DNA of 14,772 nt. Source: JBFGCA01 sp041567315 (GTDB taxonomy: Bacteria > Acidobacteriota > Thermoanaerobaculia > Multivoradales > JAHEKO01). Below are positions 6,616-14,765 of this stretch, piece by piece. The DNA lies in NCBI GenBank assembly GCA_041567315.1, contig JBFGCA010000119.1, positions 1 to 14,772 on the forward strand, read 5' to 3'. A program made the position numbers and the translations under genes. The stretch's first letter is position 1, and the number at the start of each line of letters is the position of its first letter. Under the pieces are notes generated by a model. That model saw only the letters and a list, made by a program, of their open reading frames with translations. It had not been told where the DNA came from and made no database searches.

Positions 6616-7415
6616 ACCGCCTCCGCCAGGCTGTCGCTCAACCGCTCGAAGAGCCAGCTGCCGGCCAGCCAGGCGACCGCCGCCCAGCCGAGCATGTGCA
6701 GCCACAGCCCGGGGCCGGGCCAGACGCCGTGGAACAGCACCTGCTGATAGGCGGTGGTGAACGGGGTGAACGGGTTGAGCCAGCTCACCACCCAGCGCAG
6801 TGGACCGAAGGTGATCCAGTCCAGCGGGTAGATCACCGGCGTCATGTAGAAGGCCAGCGCCAGCAGGTTGGTGAGGATGTCCTTGACGTCCTTGAAGTGG
6901 ACGTTGAGCGCCGCCAGGCCGAGCGCGAAACCGGCCAGCGCCGGCAGCTGGATCAGCACGATGGCAGGCAGCAGCAGCGCGCTCCAGCCGCCCACCGGGG
7001 CGTCCATCCACCTCCCGACCAGCAGCCCGCCGCCGAGGATCGGCAGTGCCAGCAGGAAGTGGGTCAGGTTGGCCGCCACCGACACCACCGGCAGCACCTC
7101 GGCCGGGAACACCGCCTTGCGGATGAGGCCGGCGTTGGCGGTCAGCGACTGGCTGCCCTCGAGCAGCGAGGAGGCCACCCAGGTCCACGGAAACAGCCCG
7201 GTCATCAGGAACAGCACGTAGGGATCGGCGCCCTCGATCCGCGGCTGGAAGACGTAGCTGAAGACGAAGGTGTAGACCCCCAGCAACAGCAGCGGGTTGA
7301 CCAGCGACCAGAAGTAGCCCAGCAGCGAGCCGCGGTAGCGGGCCTTGAGCTCGCGGTTGACCAGGGTGGCCAACAGGCTGCGAAAGCGCAGGAGCCGCCG
7401 GGTGGACCGGTACAT
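6612..7415 (-). CDS. wzm: ABC-2 type polysaccharide-export permease (Wzm type)
   Basis: The product is 267 aa and belongs to the ABC-2 membrane family of O-antigen, capsule and teichoic-acid exporters. The N-terminus has the amphipathic interface-helix pattern (LVNRELKARYRGSLLGYFWS) followed by about six hydrophobic spans. Family hallmarks include NPLLLLGVYTFVFSYVF, RKAVFPAEVLPVVS and the conserved YMTPVIYP and NPFTPF segments. It forms a dimer in the inner membrane and pairs with the ATPase whose start overlaps its stop by 4 bp. The start at 7415 lacks an SD; the ATG is retained because the usual N-terminal arginine-rich helix follows it. It lies 54 nt downstream of the substrate-binding lipoprotein gene. 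Confidence 0.94.
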   Translation of the reverse strand: MYRSTRRLLRFRSLLATLVNRELKARYRGSLLGYFWSLVNPLLLLGVYTFVFSYVFQPRIEGADPYVLFLMTGLFPWTWVASSLLEGSQSLTANAGLIRKAVFPAEVLPVVSVAANLTHFLLALPILGGGLLVGRWMDAPVGGWSALLLPAIVLIQLPALAGFALGLAALNVHFKDVKDILTNLLALAFYMTPVIYPLDWITFGPLRWVVSWLNPFTPFTTAYQQVLFHGVWPGPGLWLHMLGWAAVAWLAGSWLFERLSDSLAEAV

Positions 7416-7440
7416 GCTAGTGGCGCCGCCCGTTGGCGCC

Positions 7441-7460
7441 GGCGCCCGGCAGCGGGCGCC
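7441..7460. other. Perfect GC hairpin between the substrate-binding and permease genes
   Basis: GGCGCCCG (7441-7448) pairs with CGGGCGCC (7453-7460) across a GCAG loop. It has no T tract on either side, so full termination is doubtful. It may partly shield or attenuate the transcript between the lipoprotein gene and the exporter genes, letting the two be expressed at different levels. Confidence 0.4.
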
Positions 7461-7469
7461 CGGGACCGC

Positions 7470-8657
7470 TCAGCCCGAGTTGCCCGAGGTCCGAAGCTGC
7501 TCGTTCTCCAGCTGACGCAGGCGCTCCAGCAGCTCCCGCCGGCGGCGCTCGACCTCTTTCTCGTAGTCGACGAGGGCGCCGCCGTTGACCACGTAGACGC
7601 GGGGGAACTTCTGGGCGTCGCCGCGCTCGTCGAACTGCACGGTGCCGGTGGCCCCCGCGAAGTCCCGGATCGACCGGATCCCCTTCCAGAAGTCGTTGGA
7701 GGTACGGCCGCCGAGCTTGAGGGCCTCGGCCAGCACCATCATCGAGTCGTAGCCGTGGGCGGCGTAGAGGTCGGGCGACAGGCTGTACTTGGCGCGGAAG
7801 TCGGCCACGAACCTGCTGACCACCTCGTCCTCGCTGTCCAGCTCGAAGACGGCCTGGGTGAGAAACACCCCCTCGGCCGGCTTGCCCACCTGCTCGATGA
7901 TCTCGGGCGCGGCAAACGCCGAGGTGGTGAAGATGGTGCCCTGATAGCCCTCGTCCCGCAGATAGCGGATCATGCGGGCGAGGTCGGCGGCATAGGCCGC
8001 CAGGTAGACAGCGTCGGGCCGCAGGGTCATCACCCGGTCGATCAGGCCGGTCAGGTCGGACCCCTCGGCCGGGAACTCGATCAGCTCCAGGACCTGGCCG
8101 CCGTAGCGCTCGAACTCGTTCTTGAAGACCTGCTGGATGCCCTTCGCGTAGGCGTCCTCCTTGGCCAGGATGAGGATCGTCGACGCCTGCAGCTTCTGGG
8201 TGGCGAAGTTCCCCATGGTGGCACCCTCGCGGGTGTCCGAGGGAAAGACCCGGTAGAAGTTCTTGGAGATGCCGGTCAGCTCGGGGGTGGAGGCGGAAGG
8301 GGAGACCAGCACCCGGTCGAACTTGTCGGCCACCGGCACCATGGCCAGCGCCTCGTCGGTGGTCACGCCGCCCACCGCCGCCAGCGCGCCGCCGCCGTAG
8401 AGCTCGCTAAGCCGCTGGCTGGCCACCTGCGGGTCGGTCTTGGAGTCCAGGATCTCGAGCTGCACCTCGACCTTCAGATCCGGGTCGACGTTGATGTGCT
8501 CGAGGGCCAGCTCGATCCCCTTTTCGATGGGCTGCCCGTAGATCGCGGCGCTGCCGGTCAGCGGCAGGACGGCACCGAACTTGACCGGCTGATCCTCCGG
8601 GCAGCCGGCGAGGGGCACCACCAGGGCACCGAGGAGCAGCATGCGTCGGATCGTCAT
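7470..8657 (-). CDS. LIV-type ABC substrate-binding lipoprotein
   Basis: The product is 395 aa. A short lipoprotein signal ends in LAGC (C19). The mature part is a two-lobed periplasmic binding protein of the branched-chain amino-acid (Leu/Ile/Val) receptor family: FGAVLPLTGSAAIYGQPIEK at the start of the fold, then SPSASTPELT, YRVFPSD, YLAAYAADLARMIR and AAHGYDSM. Members bind amino acids, amides or other small ligands; the ligand here cannot be read from sequence. An unusual charged helical tail (EKEVERRRRELLERLRQLEN) follows the fold. No LIV-type permease or ATPase genes are adjacent; the next genes are a polysaccharide exporter. I prefer ATG 8657 because it gives a compact lipoprotein signal; a TTG at 8687 would add ten residues. 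Confidence 0.88.
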   Translation of the reverse strand: MTIRRMLLLGALVVPLAGCPEDQPVKFGAVLPLTGSAAIYGQPIEKGIELALEHINVDPDLKVEVQLEILDSKTDPQVASQRLSELYGGGALAAVGGVTTDEALAMVPVADKFDRVLVSPSASTPELTGISKNFYRVFPSDTREGATMGNFATQKLQASTILILAKEDAYAKGIQQVFKNEFERYGGQVLELIEFPAEGSDLTGLIDRVMTLRPDAVYLAAYAADLARMIRYLRDEGYQGTIFTTSAFAAPEIIEQVGKPAEGVFLTQAVFELDSEDEVVSRFVADFRAKYSLSPDLYAAHGYDSMMVLAEALKLGGRTSNDFWKGIRSIRDFAGATGTVQFDERGDAQKFPRVYVVNGGALVDYEKEVERRRRELLERLRQLENEQLRTSGNSG

Positions 8658-8697
8658 CGGGCCACCCACTTTTCCGTTGCCTGCCAAACCGGAAACC

Positions 8698-8726
8698 TTT
8701 GTAACTCACGCCCTTACGGGTGTCAA
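8698..8726 (-). promoter_or_regulatory. Sigma-70-like promoter for the substrate-binding lipoprotein gene
   Basis: On the minus strand there is a perfect -35 box TTGACA (8726-8721), a 17-bp spacer and a -10-like TACAAA (8703-8698). Transcription would start near 8691, giving a 5' leader of about 33 nt. The boxes sit in the divergent gap shared with the gene at 8761, so the two may influence each other. Confidence 0.65.
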
Positions 8727-8740
8727 GGCGCCACCGGCCC

Positions 8741-8760
8741 GGCGGAGTAGAATCTCCGCC
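8741..8760 (+). promoter_or_regulatory. -10 box held in a hairpin next to a GTG start
   Basis: GGCGGAG (8741-8747) and CTCCGCC (8754-8760) are perfect reverse complements, and the six bases between them are TAGAAT, a good -10 match. The GTG start is the very next base. Initiation from this box would begin at or next to the start codon, giving a leaderless message. No convincing -35 is visible at normal spacing. Confidence 0.5.
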
Positions 8761-9069
8761 GTGGCTAAGACGCGGCGGCTGACCGTCACCTGTCCCGAGT
8801 GCGAGGCGCATCTGGTGCTCGACGCCGCCACCGGCGAGGTGCTCGAGCACCGCGCGGTGCGCCGGCCGCCGGCGGGCGGCAAGGACTTCGAAGCGCTGCT
8901 CGCCGACCTCGACCGCGGCAAGGCCGACGCCCAGGAGGTCTTCGAGCGCGAGGTGGCGGCGCAAAAGGACCGCGACCGGTTGCTCGAGGAGAAGTTCCGG
9001 CAGGCCATCAAGCGGGCCGAAGAAGAGCCCGACGACAAGCCGCCGCCGCGCCCGTTCGATTTCGACTGA
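8761..9069 (+). CDS. Small protein with an N-terminal CxxC zinc-finger-like motif
   Basis: The product is 102 aa. A single CPEC pair (C11, C14) in a short beta stretch (TRRLTVTCPECEAHLVLD) resembles half of a zinc ribbon; two copies might share one metal. Residues ~40-90 are strongly charged helix, ending in an acidic and proline-rich tail with PFDFD. I do not know the function. The GTG at 8761 is chosen because the frame's conserved-looking part begins there and a TAGAAT box lies 7 nt before it; there is no SD, which fits a leaderless transcript. It is divergent from the substrate-binding lipoprotein gene and lies 177 nt before the M16 pair, which has its own candidate -10 box. Confidence 0.75.
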   Translation: MAKTRRLTVTCPECEAHLVLDAATGEVLEHRAVRRPPAGGKDFEALLADLDRGKADAQEVFEREVAAQKDRDRLLEEKFRQAIKRAEEEPDDKPPPRPFDFD

Positions 9070-9119
9070 GCCGGCGATTTCGGCGGCGTCCGGCCGCGGC
9101 GGCCCCCGACTGCGAAGTG

Positions 9120-9125
9120 TAGAAT
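9120..9125 (+). promoter_or_regulatory. Candidate -10 box upstream of the M16 peptidase genes
   Basis: TAGAAT at 9120-9125 matches the box seen before the gene at 8761. No -35 match is visible at 16-18 bp. A start near 9132 would give a leader of about 115 nt before the GTG at 9247, unlike the leaderless arrangement at the other copies. Confidence 0.35.
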
Positions 9126-9231
9126 GACGCCGCCGGCCCGAGAACCCGTCGGACCGGCCCTTCGTACGTATGGCGGCGGTCGGCTCCGGCCGGCGCCTCC
9201 CGCTCCCACGCCCACCCATGAGACCCACTGT

Positions 9232-9239
9232 GAGGAGGG
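9232..9239 (+). promoter_or_regulatory. Shine-Dalgarno site that fixes a GTG start
   Basis: GAGGAGGG ends 7 nt before GTG 9247 and 13 nt before the ATG at 9253. The spacing favours the GTG as the true start of the first M16 gene, adding two residues. Confidence 0.7.
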
Positions 9240-9246
9240 TTCCGAA

Positions 9247-10610
<1,364 letters not shown>

Positions 10611-10614
<4 letters not shown>

Positions 10615-12125
10615 GCCCGCAGTCCCGGTTCGCAACCTTCGCCCTGACCTTCGCCATGCCCATCCTGCTCGCCGCCTGCGCCCCGGCCCCGCGCCCGACC
10701 GCCGTCGACACCGTCACCCTGGCCAGCCCGGGGTCGCCGCTGATCGCCGTGCGGTTGATGTTCAAGAGCGGCTCGATCCACGACCCGGCCGGCAAGGAGG
10801 GCCTGGCGGCGCTCACCGGCCTGATGGTCGGCGAGGCCGGCACCGCCAGGCACACCTACAGCGAGCTGATCGACCTGCTTTATCCGATGGCCGCGGCCAT
10901 CGAGGTGTCGACCGACCGTGAGGTCACCGTGCTGAGCGGCGAGATCCACGTCGACAAGCTGGCCGAGTTCACCGACCTGCTGACCGAGGTGGTGCTCGAG
11001 CCGGGCTTCGGGGACAGCGACTTCGCCCGCAACAAGGAGCAGCTCTACTCCTATCTGACCACCACCCTGCGGGCCACCAACGACGAGCTGCTGGGCCTGG
11101 AGGCGATCCAGCAGCGGATCTTCCACGGCCACCCCTACGGCCACTCGCCGGCCGGCACCGTCAAGGGCCTCGAGAGCATCACCCTGGACGACGTCCGCGA
11201 GTTCTACCGCCGGCACTACACCCAGGCGAATCTGCTGCTGGGGGTGGCCGGCGGCTTCCCGGAGGGCTACGTCGAGGGGCTCCAGGAGCGGCTGGCGGCG
11301 CTGCCGGCGGGCGAGCCGGCGACGCTCGAGCTGCCCTCCCCGCCGCCGGTCGAGGGCCGCCGCTTCACGCTGATCGACAAGGAGACCGACTCGGTGGGGA
11401 TCCACTTCGGCTACCCGCTGCCGATCAACCGCGCCGATCCCGACTACTACCCGCTCATGGTGGCCAACAGCTTCCTGGGCGAGCACCGCACCTTCCACGG
11501 CCGGCTGATGCAGCAGCTCCGCGGCAAGCGCGGGCTCAACTACGGCGACTACTCCTACGTCGAGTACTGGGAGAGCCCGCCCTTCACCTCCAAGCCCTCG
11601 CCCAACGTGCCGCGCCGCCAGCAGTACTTCTCGGTGTGGATCCGGCCGGTGGTGCCCGACACCGCCCACTTCGCGCTGCGCAACGCCATCTTCGAGGTCG
11701 ACCGGCTGATCGAGCGCGGTCTCACCCAGGAGGAGTTCGAGCTGACCCGCGACTTCCTGGTCAACTATTCGAAGCTGTGGGCGCAGACGCTGGCCAACCG
11801 GCTCGGGTTCCTGATGGACAGCCGCTACTACGGCATGGACCCCTACATCGAGAAGATCGACGAGCGGCTGGCGGCGATGACCGTGGACGAGGTCAACGCG
11901 GCGGCCCGCAAGTACCTGCAGACCGCGGACTTCGAGGCGGTCTTCGTGACCGACGAGGCCGCCGCGGTGAAGGCCTATCTGGAGGCCGACGAGCCCAGTC
12001 CGATGAGCTACAACACCACGCCGGAGGCGGAGGTGGTGGAGGCCGACAAGACGATCCAGGGGATCGCGGTGGAGCCGGCCGAGGTGGCGGTGGTGCCGGT
12101 GGCGGAGATGTTCGAGGGCGACTGA
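10611..12125 (+). CDS. M16-family peptidase-like lipoprotein, non-catalytic partner
   Basis: The product is 504 aa. The signal peptide ends in lipobox LAAC (C23), so this half should be membrane-anchored. The fold is M16, but at the zinc-motif position there is a GLAALTGLM-type sequence (residues 64-72) with no His or Glu ligands, so it cannot bind the catalytic zinc. The C-terminal half has the R/Y motif RGKRGLNY (R307, Y311), which in heterodimeric M16 proteases holds the substrate backbone. It should pair with the upstream catalytic half. ATG 10611 overlaps the upstream stop and has GGAGG 6 nt before it. The last ~45 residues are an acidic Val/Glu-rich tail of unknown purpose. Confidence 0.92.
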
Positions 12126-12127
12126 GC

Positions 12128-12168
12128 GCGCCGCTGGCGGAGCGGCGCCGAATCGTGCCCCCGGGGGC
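12128..12168. terminator. Hairpins between convergent genes, possible bidirectional terminator
   Basis: GCGCCGCT (12128-12135) pairs with AGCGGCGC (12141-12148), loop GGCGG, just 2 nt after the M16 stop. A second palindrome, GCCCCCGGGGGC, lies at 12157-12168. They lie between convergent genes, where terminators are expected. Neither has a T tract, so the mechanism, if any, is not the classical intrinsic one. Confidence 0.4.
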
Positions 12169-12195
12169 GACCCGGCCAGCGATCAAGTCGAAGAC

Positions 12196-12573
12196 TCAGT
12201 CGGCGGCGGGCTCGGGGGGCTCGGGGGGCTCGTCGGGCTCGAGGGAGGCGAGGAGGGCGGTGGCCTCTTCGGCGCGGGAGCGGTCGACCTTGATGGCGGC
12301 GCTCACGCCGCGGCTGCGGCTCAGGCCGGTGCCGAAGCCGCCGACCGGGAAGAGGCCGAGGATCTCTTTGCCCTCGACCTGGAAGGGGATCTCGGCGCCG
12401 GTGAGGATCGACTCGACCACCGGCAGCAGATCCGGGTCGGCGGTCTCGAGCACCGTCACCAGGTCGGGCTCCGGATGGGCCTCCGGCGGCGGCTCGGCGA
12501 CCAGCGCCACCTCGCAGTCCGGGCACCGGGTGATCCCCTCCCGGTACTCCCCCCTGCACTCCGGACAGAACAT
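12196..12573 (-). CDS. Zinc-ribbon protein with a DUF2007-type domain
   Basis: The product is 125 aa. An N-terminal zinc ribbon has CPEC (C3, C6) and CPDC (C17, C20). Residues ~38-108 resemble DUF2007, a small alpha/beta domain proposed to bind or signal: VTVLETADPDLLPVVESIL, a GLFPVGG turn and an AAIKVD strand followed by a helix. The C-terminus is an acidic Pro/Glu run. The function is unproven. ATG 12573 starts two residues before the first cysteine; frames reaching further upstream add only Arg-rich sequence. No SD is present, but TAGAGT lies 10 nt before the ATG, suggesting a leaderless or very short-leader message. It may also be read through from the FAD reductase gene upstream. Confidence 0.8.
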   Translation of the reverse strand: MFCPECRGEYREGITRCPDCEVALVAEPPPEAHPEPDLVTVLETADPDLLPVVESILTGAEIPFQVEGKEILGLFPVGGFGTGLSRSRGVSAAIKVDRSRAEEATALLASLEPDEPPEPPEPAAD

Positions 12574-12583
12574 CGCCACCCCG

Positions 12584-12589
12584 ACTCTA
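12584..12589 (-). promoter_or_regulatory. -10-like TAGAGT box before the DUF2007 gene
   Basis: TAGAGT (minus strand, 12589-12584) ends 10 nt before the ATG at 12573. It is the same box and nearly the same spacing as before the DUF1579 gene. No clear -35 is seen. Confidence 0.4.
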
Positions 12590-12605
12590 TCCCGCTTGGC
12601 CGCCC

Positions 12606-12719
12606 CTACTGCAGCATCGCCCCGCAGTACTTGCAGTAGCGGGCGTCGATGGCGTGGCCCTCGGCGCCGCATTCGTCGCAGGCGTGGGTGCGGGTCGAGG
12701 ACTTGAGGGCGGTCGACAG
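12606..12719 (-). CDS. Tiny zinc-ribbon frame lacking a standard start codon
   Basis: The minus-strand frame ending in TAG at 12608-12606 encodes a clear two-CxxC zinc ribbon: CDEC, a 12-residue turn including GHAIDARY, then CKYC and GAMLQ at the end. This is too patterned to be chance. No ATG, GTG or TTG occurs in frame between this segment and the end of the FAD-reductase gene. The frame stays open into that gene, in a different phase. The best-looking beginning is a CTG at 12719, giving 37 residues, but no SD precedes it. It may be a CTG-initiated gene, a gene broken by a base change or frameshift, or a decayed remnant. Confidence 0.45.
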   Translation of the reverse strand: MSTALKSSTRTHACDECGAEGHAIDARYCKYCGAMLQ

Positions 12720-12795
12720 CTCGACGGTGACGATGCCGGTGGGGACGGCGGCGAGGCGGCGCGCCGCGGCCGGACGGGCGGGACCGTGGGGGAGG

Positions 12796-13725
12796 CTAGC
12801 CGTAGCTCTCGCGGTGGATGGCGGTGGCCGGCACGCCGACCCCGTCGAGCGCGCCGAGGACCGTCTCCATGAAGCGGGGCGCCGGCTCCTCGCCCGCCTT
12901 CTTGGCCTCGAGCCGGGCCCAGCGGCCGACGGCCGGGCCGCAGGTGAAGACCTCGACCGCCTTGGGGTCGCGAATCACCTCGCCGATCAGCTCCACCCCG
13001 ACCCTTCCGGAGCGGTAGCTGGGACCCCAGCGCTCGGCCTGCGGCTCGCGGCTCAGGGCGTGAAAGACCTCGAGCCGGCCGGGGTACTGCTCGGCCAGCG
13101 CATCGAGCTGCTGCCGGAAGATGACGTCGCGGCGGGTGCGGTTGCCGTAGATCAGCGTGTGGCGCAGCTTGAGGCCGCGGGCCAGGGCGTGCTTGAGGAT
13201 GCTGAAGTTGGGCACGATCCCCGAGCCGGCGCAGACGTGGACCAGGTGGTCGGTGCGCGACTCGATCTCCTCCGGGAGCACGTAGGGGCCGCCGAAGCCG
13301 GTGACCTCCATGCGGGTACCGGGCGGCGTCCGCCACACCAGCAGCGGCGACAGCAGCGGCGGGAAGCGGGTCACCCCGGAGACGTAGTACTCCTCCTTGA
13401 CGGTGATCGCCAGGTGCTGCTCGTCCGGCGCCGACGCGATCGAGTAGGCGCGGGCCGGCTCCTTGCGGCCCTTGGCCTCCTCGAAGTACTGGATGAAGCG
13501 CTCCAGCGCCGGGAACTGCTGGGGCCGGATGGTGAGGAAGTGTCCGGGCTGGTAGTGGAGGCGATCGTTACCGGTGAACAGGATGAGGGTGGCGGCCTCG
13601 GGGGTTTCACGCACGACCTCCGCCACCATCACCTGGAGCTTCTTGATCCGCGGACGCGGAGCGGTCTCGGGGTCGGGAGGACCGGCCGGCGCGATCTTCG
13701 CCGCCTTGGTCGCTGTCGCTGTCAT
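12796..13725 (-). CDS. FAD/NAD(P)-binding ferredoxin-reductase-like oxidoreductase
   Basis: The product is 309 aa. After a ~25-residue Ala/Pro-rich start comes an FAD-binding barrel with the RxYSxxS motif RAYSIAS (92-98), then a nucleotide-binding domain with CAGSGIVPNFSIL (165-177), YGNRTRRD (193-200) and CGP (262-264). Proteins of this fold pass electrons between NAD(P)H and a carrier such as ferredoxin or an oxygenase. It has no CxxxxCxxC plant-type 2Fe-2S domain, so the partner must be separate; none is encoded nearby. Residues ~68-91 insert a charged helix (FPALERFIQYFEEAKGRKEP) before the FAD motif. ATG 13725 has a good SD (AGGAGA) 6 nt upstream. Confidence 0.88.
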   Translation of the reverse strand: MTATATKAAKIAPAGPPDPETAPRPRIKKLQVMVAEVVRETPEAATLILFTGNDRLHYQPGHFLTIRPQQFPALERFIQYFEEAKGRKEPARAYSIASAPDEQHLAITVKEEYYVSGVTRFPPLLSPLLVWRTPPGTRMEVTGFGGPYVLPEEIESRTDHLVHVCAGSGIVPNFSILKHALARGLKLRHTLIYGNRTRRDVIFRQQLDALAEQYPGRLEVFHALSREPQAERWGPSYRSGRVGVELIGEVIRDPKAVEVFTCGPAVGRWARLEAKKAGEEPAPRFMETVLGALDGVGVPATAIHRESYG

Positions 13726-13857
13726 CGCTTGTCTCCTGTGCTCACCTCGAGGGCCGGCCCGGCGGGCGGGCCAGGGTTCGACGCGCGATCCTGAGAGGAC
13801 CCGCATGACGGCGGGATGACCGCCGGCGACCCTCGGTACGGGGTTCGGCCGGTTTTG

Positions 13858-13879
13858 GATCCGGCGGCGGGGCCGGATC
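13858..13879. promoter_or_regulatory. Inverted repeat upstream of the DUF1579 gene, possible operator
   Basis: GATCCGGC (13858-13865) and GCCGGATC (13872-13879) are perfect reverse complements separated by 6 bp. The repeat ends 14 bp before the TAGAGT box of the DUF1579 gene, covering where a -35 would be, and lies in the 183-bp gap between divergent genes. A dimeric regulator could bind here; equally it may be a chance GC palindrome. Confidence 0.35.
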
Positions 13880-13893
13880 AGATCCCGATTAGA

Positions 13894-13899
13894 TAGAGT
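13894..13899 (+). promoter_or_regulatory. -10-like TAGAGT box before the DUF1579 gene
   Basis: TAGAGT ends 9 nt before ATG 13909. There is no SD in between, so the transcript would have almost no leader. An overlapping TAGATA at 13890-13895 is an alternative box. Confidence 0.45.
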
Positions 13900-13908
13900 C
13901 CAGGCGCC

Positions 13909-14649
13909 ATGACCACCACCCGACTCGGCCCCACGCTGGCGCTCACCCTCTTGGTCGCGGGTCTGCTCGCCGCCCAGCAGCCGGCGCAGGAGGAGCCGCC
14001 CCCGGCCGGCGGCGACGCGGAGGCCGGCACTGAAGAGGCCGCCGCCGAAGAGCCGGCGGCGCCGATCGACCCGGCGGCACCGGGGCCCTTCCACGCCTCC
14101 CTCGAGCCCGAGGTGGGCGAGTGGGACCTGACGCTGCGGCTGTGGACCGACCCCACCGGCGAGCCGGTCGAGTCGCGTGGCACCGCCGAGACACGGTGGA
14201 TCCTCGACGGGCGCTTCGTCGAGACCCGGCTGCTGGGCGACGCCCTGGGTCGGAGCTTCGAGGCCCGCATCATCGAGGGCTACGACAACAACGACAAGCA
14301 GTACGTCCGCACCTGGCGGGACACTCTCGGTACCTACACCATGGTCTACCGGGGCACGGCGAACACCGAAGGCACCGTGCGCACGCTGGTCGCCCAGTTC
14401 ACCGACCCGGGCTCCGGGCTGGCGCTGCGCAACCGGGCGGTGATCACCCACGGCAAGGGCTTCCCGCCGGCGACCCCGGAGGCCGAAACCGAGACCGCCG
14501 AGGGCGCCTCGCCGGCCGCCCGGGCGGCGCCCGCCCCCGAGCCCCCCGATCCCGAGCTGATCGGCAAGGTCTACCTCTACCAGTCCTTCCTGATCACCCC
14601 CGACGGCACCGAGTACAAGAACCTCGAGCTCGAAGCCCGGCGTCGCTAG
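13909..14649 (+). CDS. Secreted DUF1579 protein
   Basis: The product is 246 aa. A signal peptide (LALTLLVAGLLAAQQ) is followed by an Ala/Glu/Pro-rich segment (about 25-60). Residues ~60-185 and ~222-243 look like the two parts of a DUF1579 beta-barrel-like domain: EVGEWDLTLRLWTDPTGEP, ETRWILDGRFVETRL, EGYDNNDKQYVRTWRDT and TMVYRGTAN. An Ala/Pro/Glu-rich insert (about 186-222) separates the last strands (LIGKVYLYQSFLITPDGTEY) from the rest. The family has no established biochemical role and often appears in secreted proteins of soil bacteria. ATG 13909 opens directly into the signal peptide. It diverges from the FAD reductase gene. Confidence 0.85.
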   Translation: MTTTRLGPTLALTLLVAGLLAAQQPAQEEPPPAGGDAEAGTEEAAAEEPAAPIDPAAPGPFHASLEPEVGEWDLTLRLWTDPTGEPVESRGTAETRWILDGRFVETRLLGDALGRSFEARIIEGYDNNDKQYVRTWRDTLGTYTMVYRGTANTEGTVRTLVAQFTDPGSGLALRNRAVITHGKGFPPATPEAETETAEGASPAARAAPAPEPPDPELIGKVYLYQSFLITPDGTEYKNLELEARRR

Positions 14650-14694
14650 TGTCCCGTGCGGTAAGTTCCTTGTCACACCGAGAGCGGCGAAGCG

Positions 14695-14765
14695 CCCGCT
14701 GGGCAAGGCGCGACGAGCGAGCGTATCGGGCTATACGTGACCGAGGAGCAACGCCGCCCAGCGGG
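14695..14765. repeat. REP-like intergenic palindromic repeat
   Basis: Outer arms CCCGCTGGGC (14695-14704) and GCCCAGCGGG (14756-14765) are perfect complements. Inside, GGCG (14707-14710) pairs with CGCC (14752-14755), and CGTAT (14722-14726) with ATACG (14733-14737) around a CGGGCT loop. Sequences of the type GGCAAGGCG...CAACGCCGCC recur between genes in many GC-rich bacteria as dispersed palindromic repeats. It starts 46 nt after the DUF1579 stop. Only one copy lies in this window, so dispersal cannot be shown here. Confidence 0.55.
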
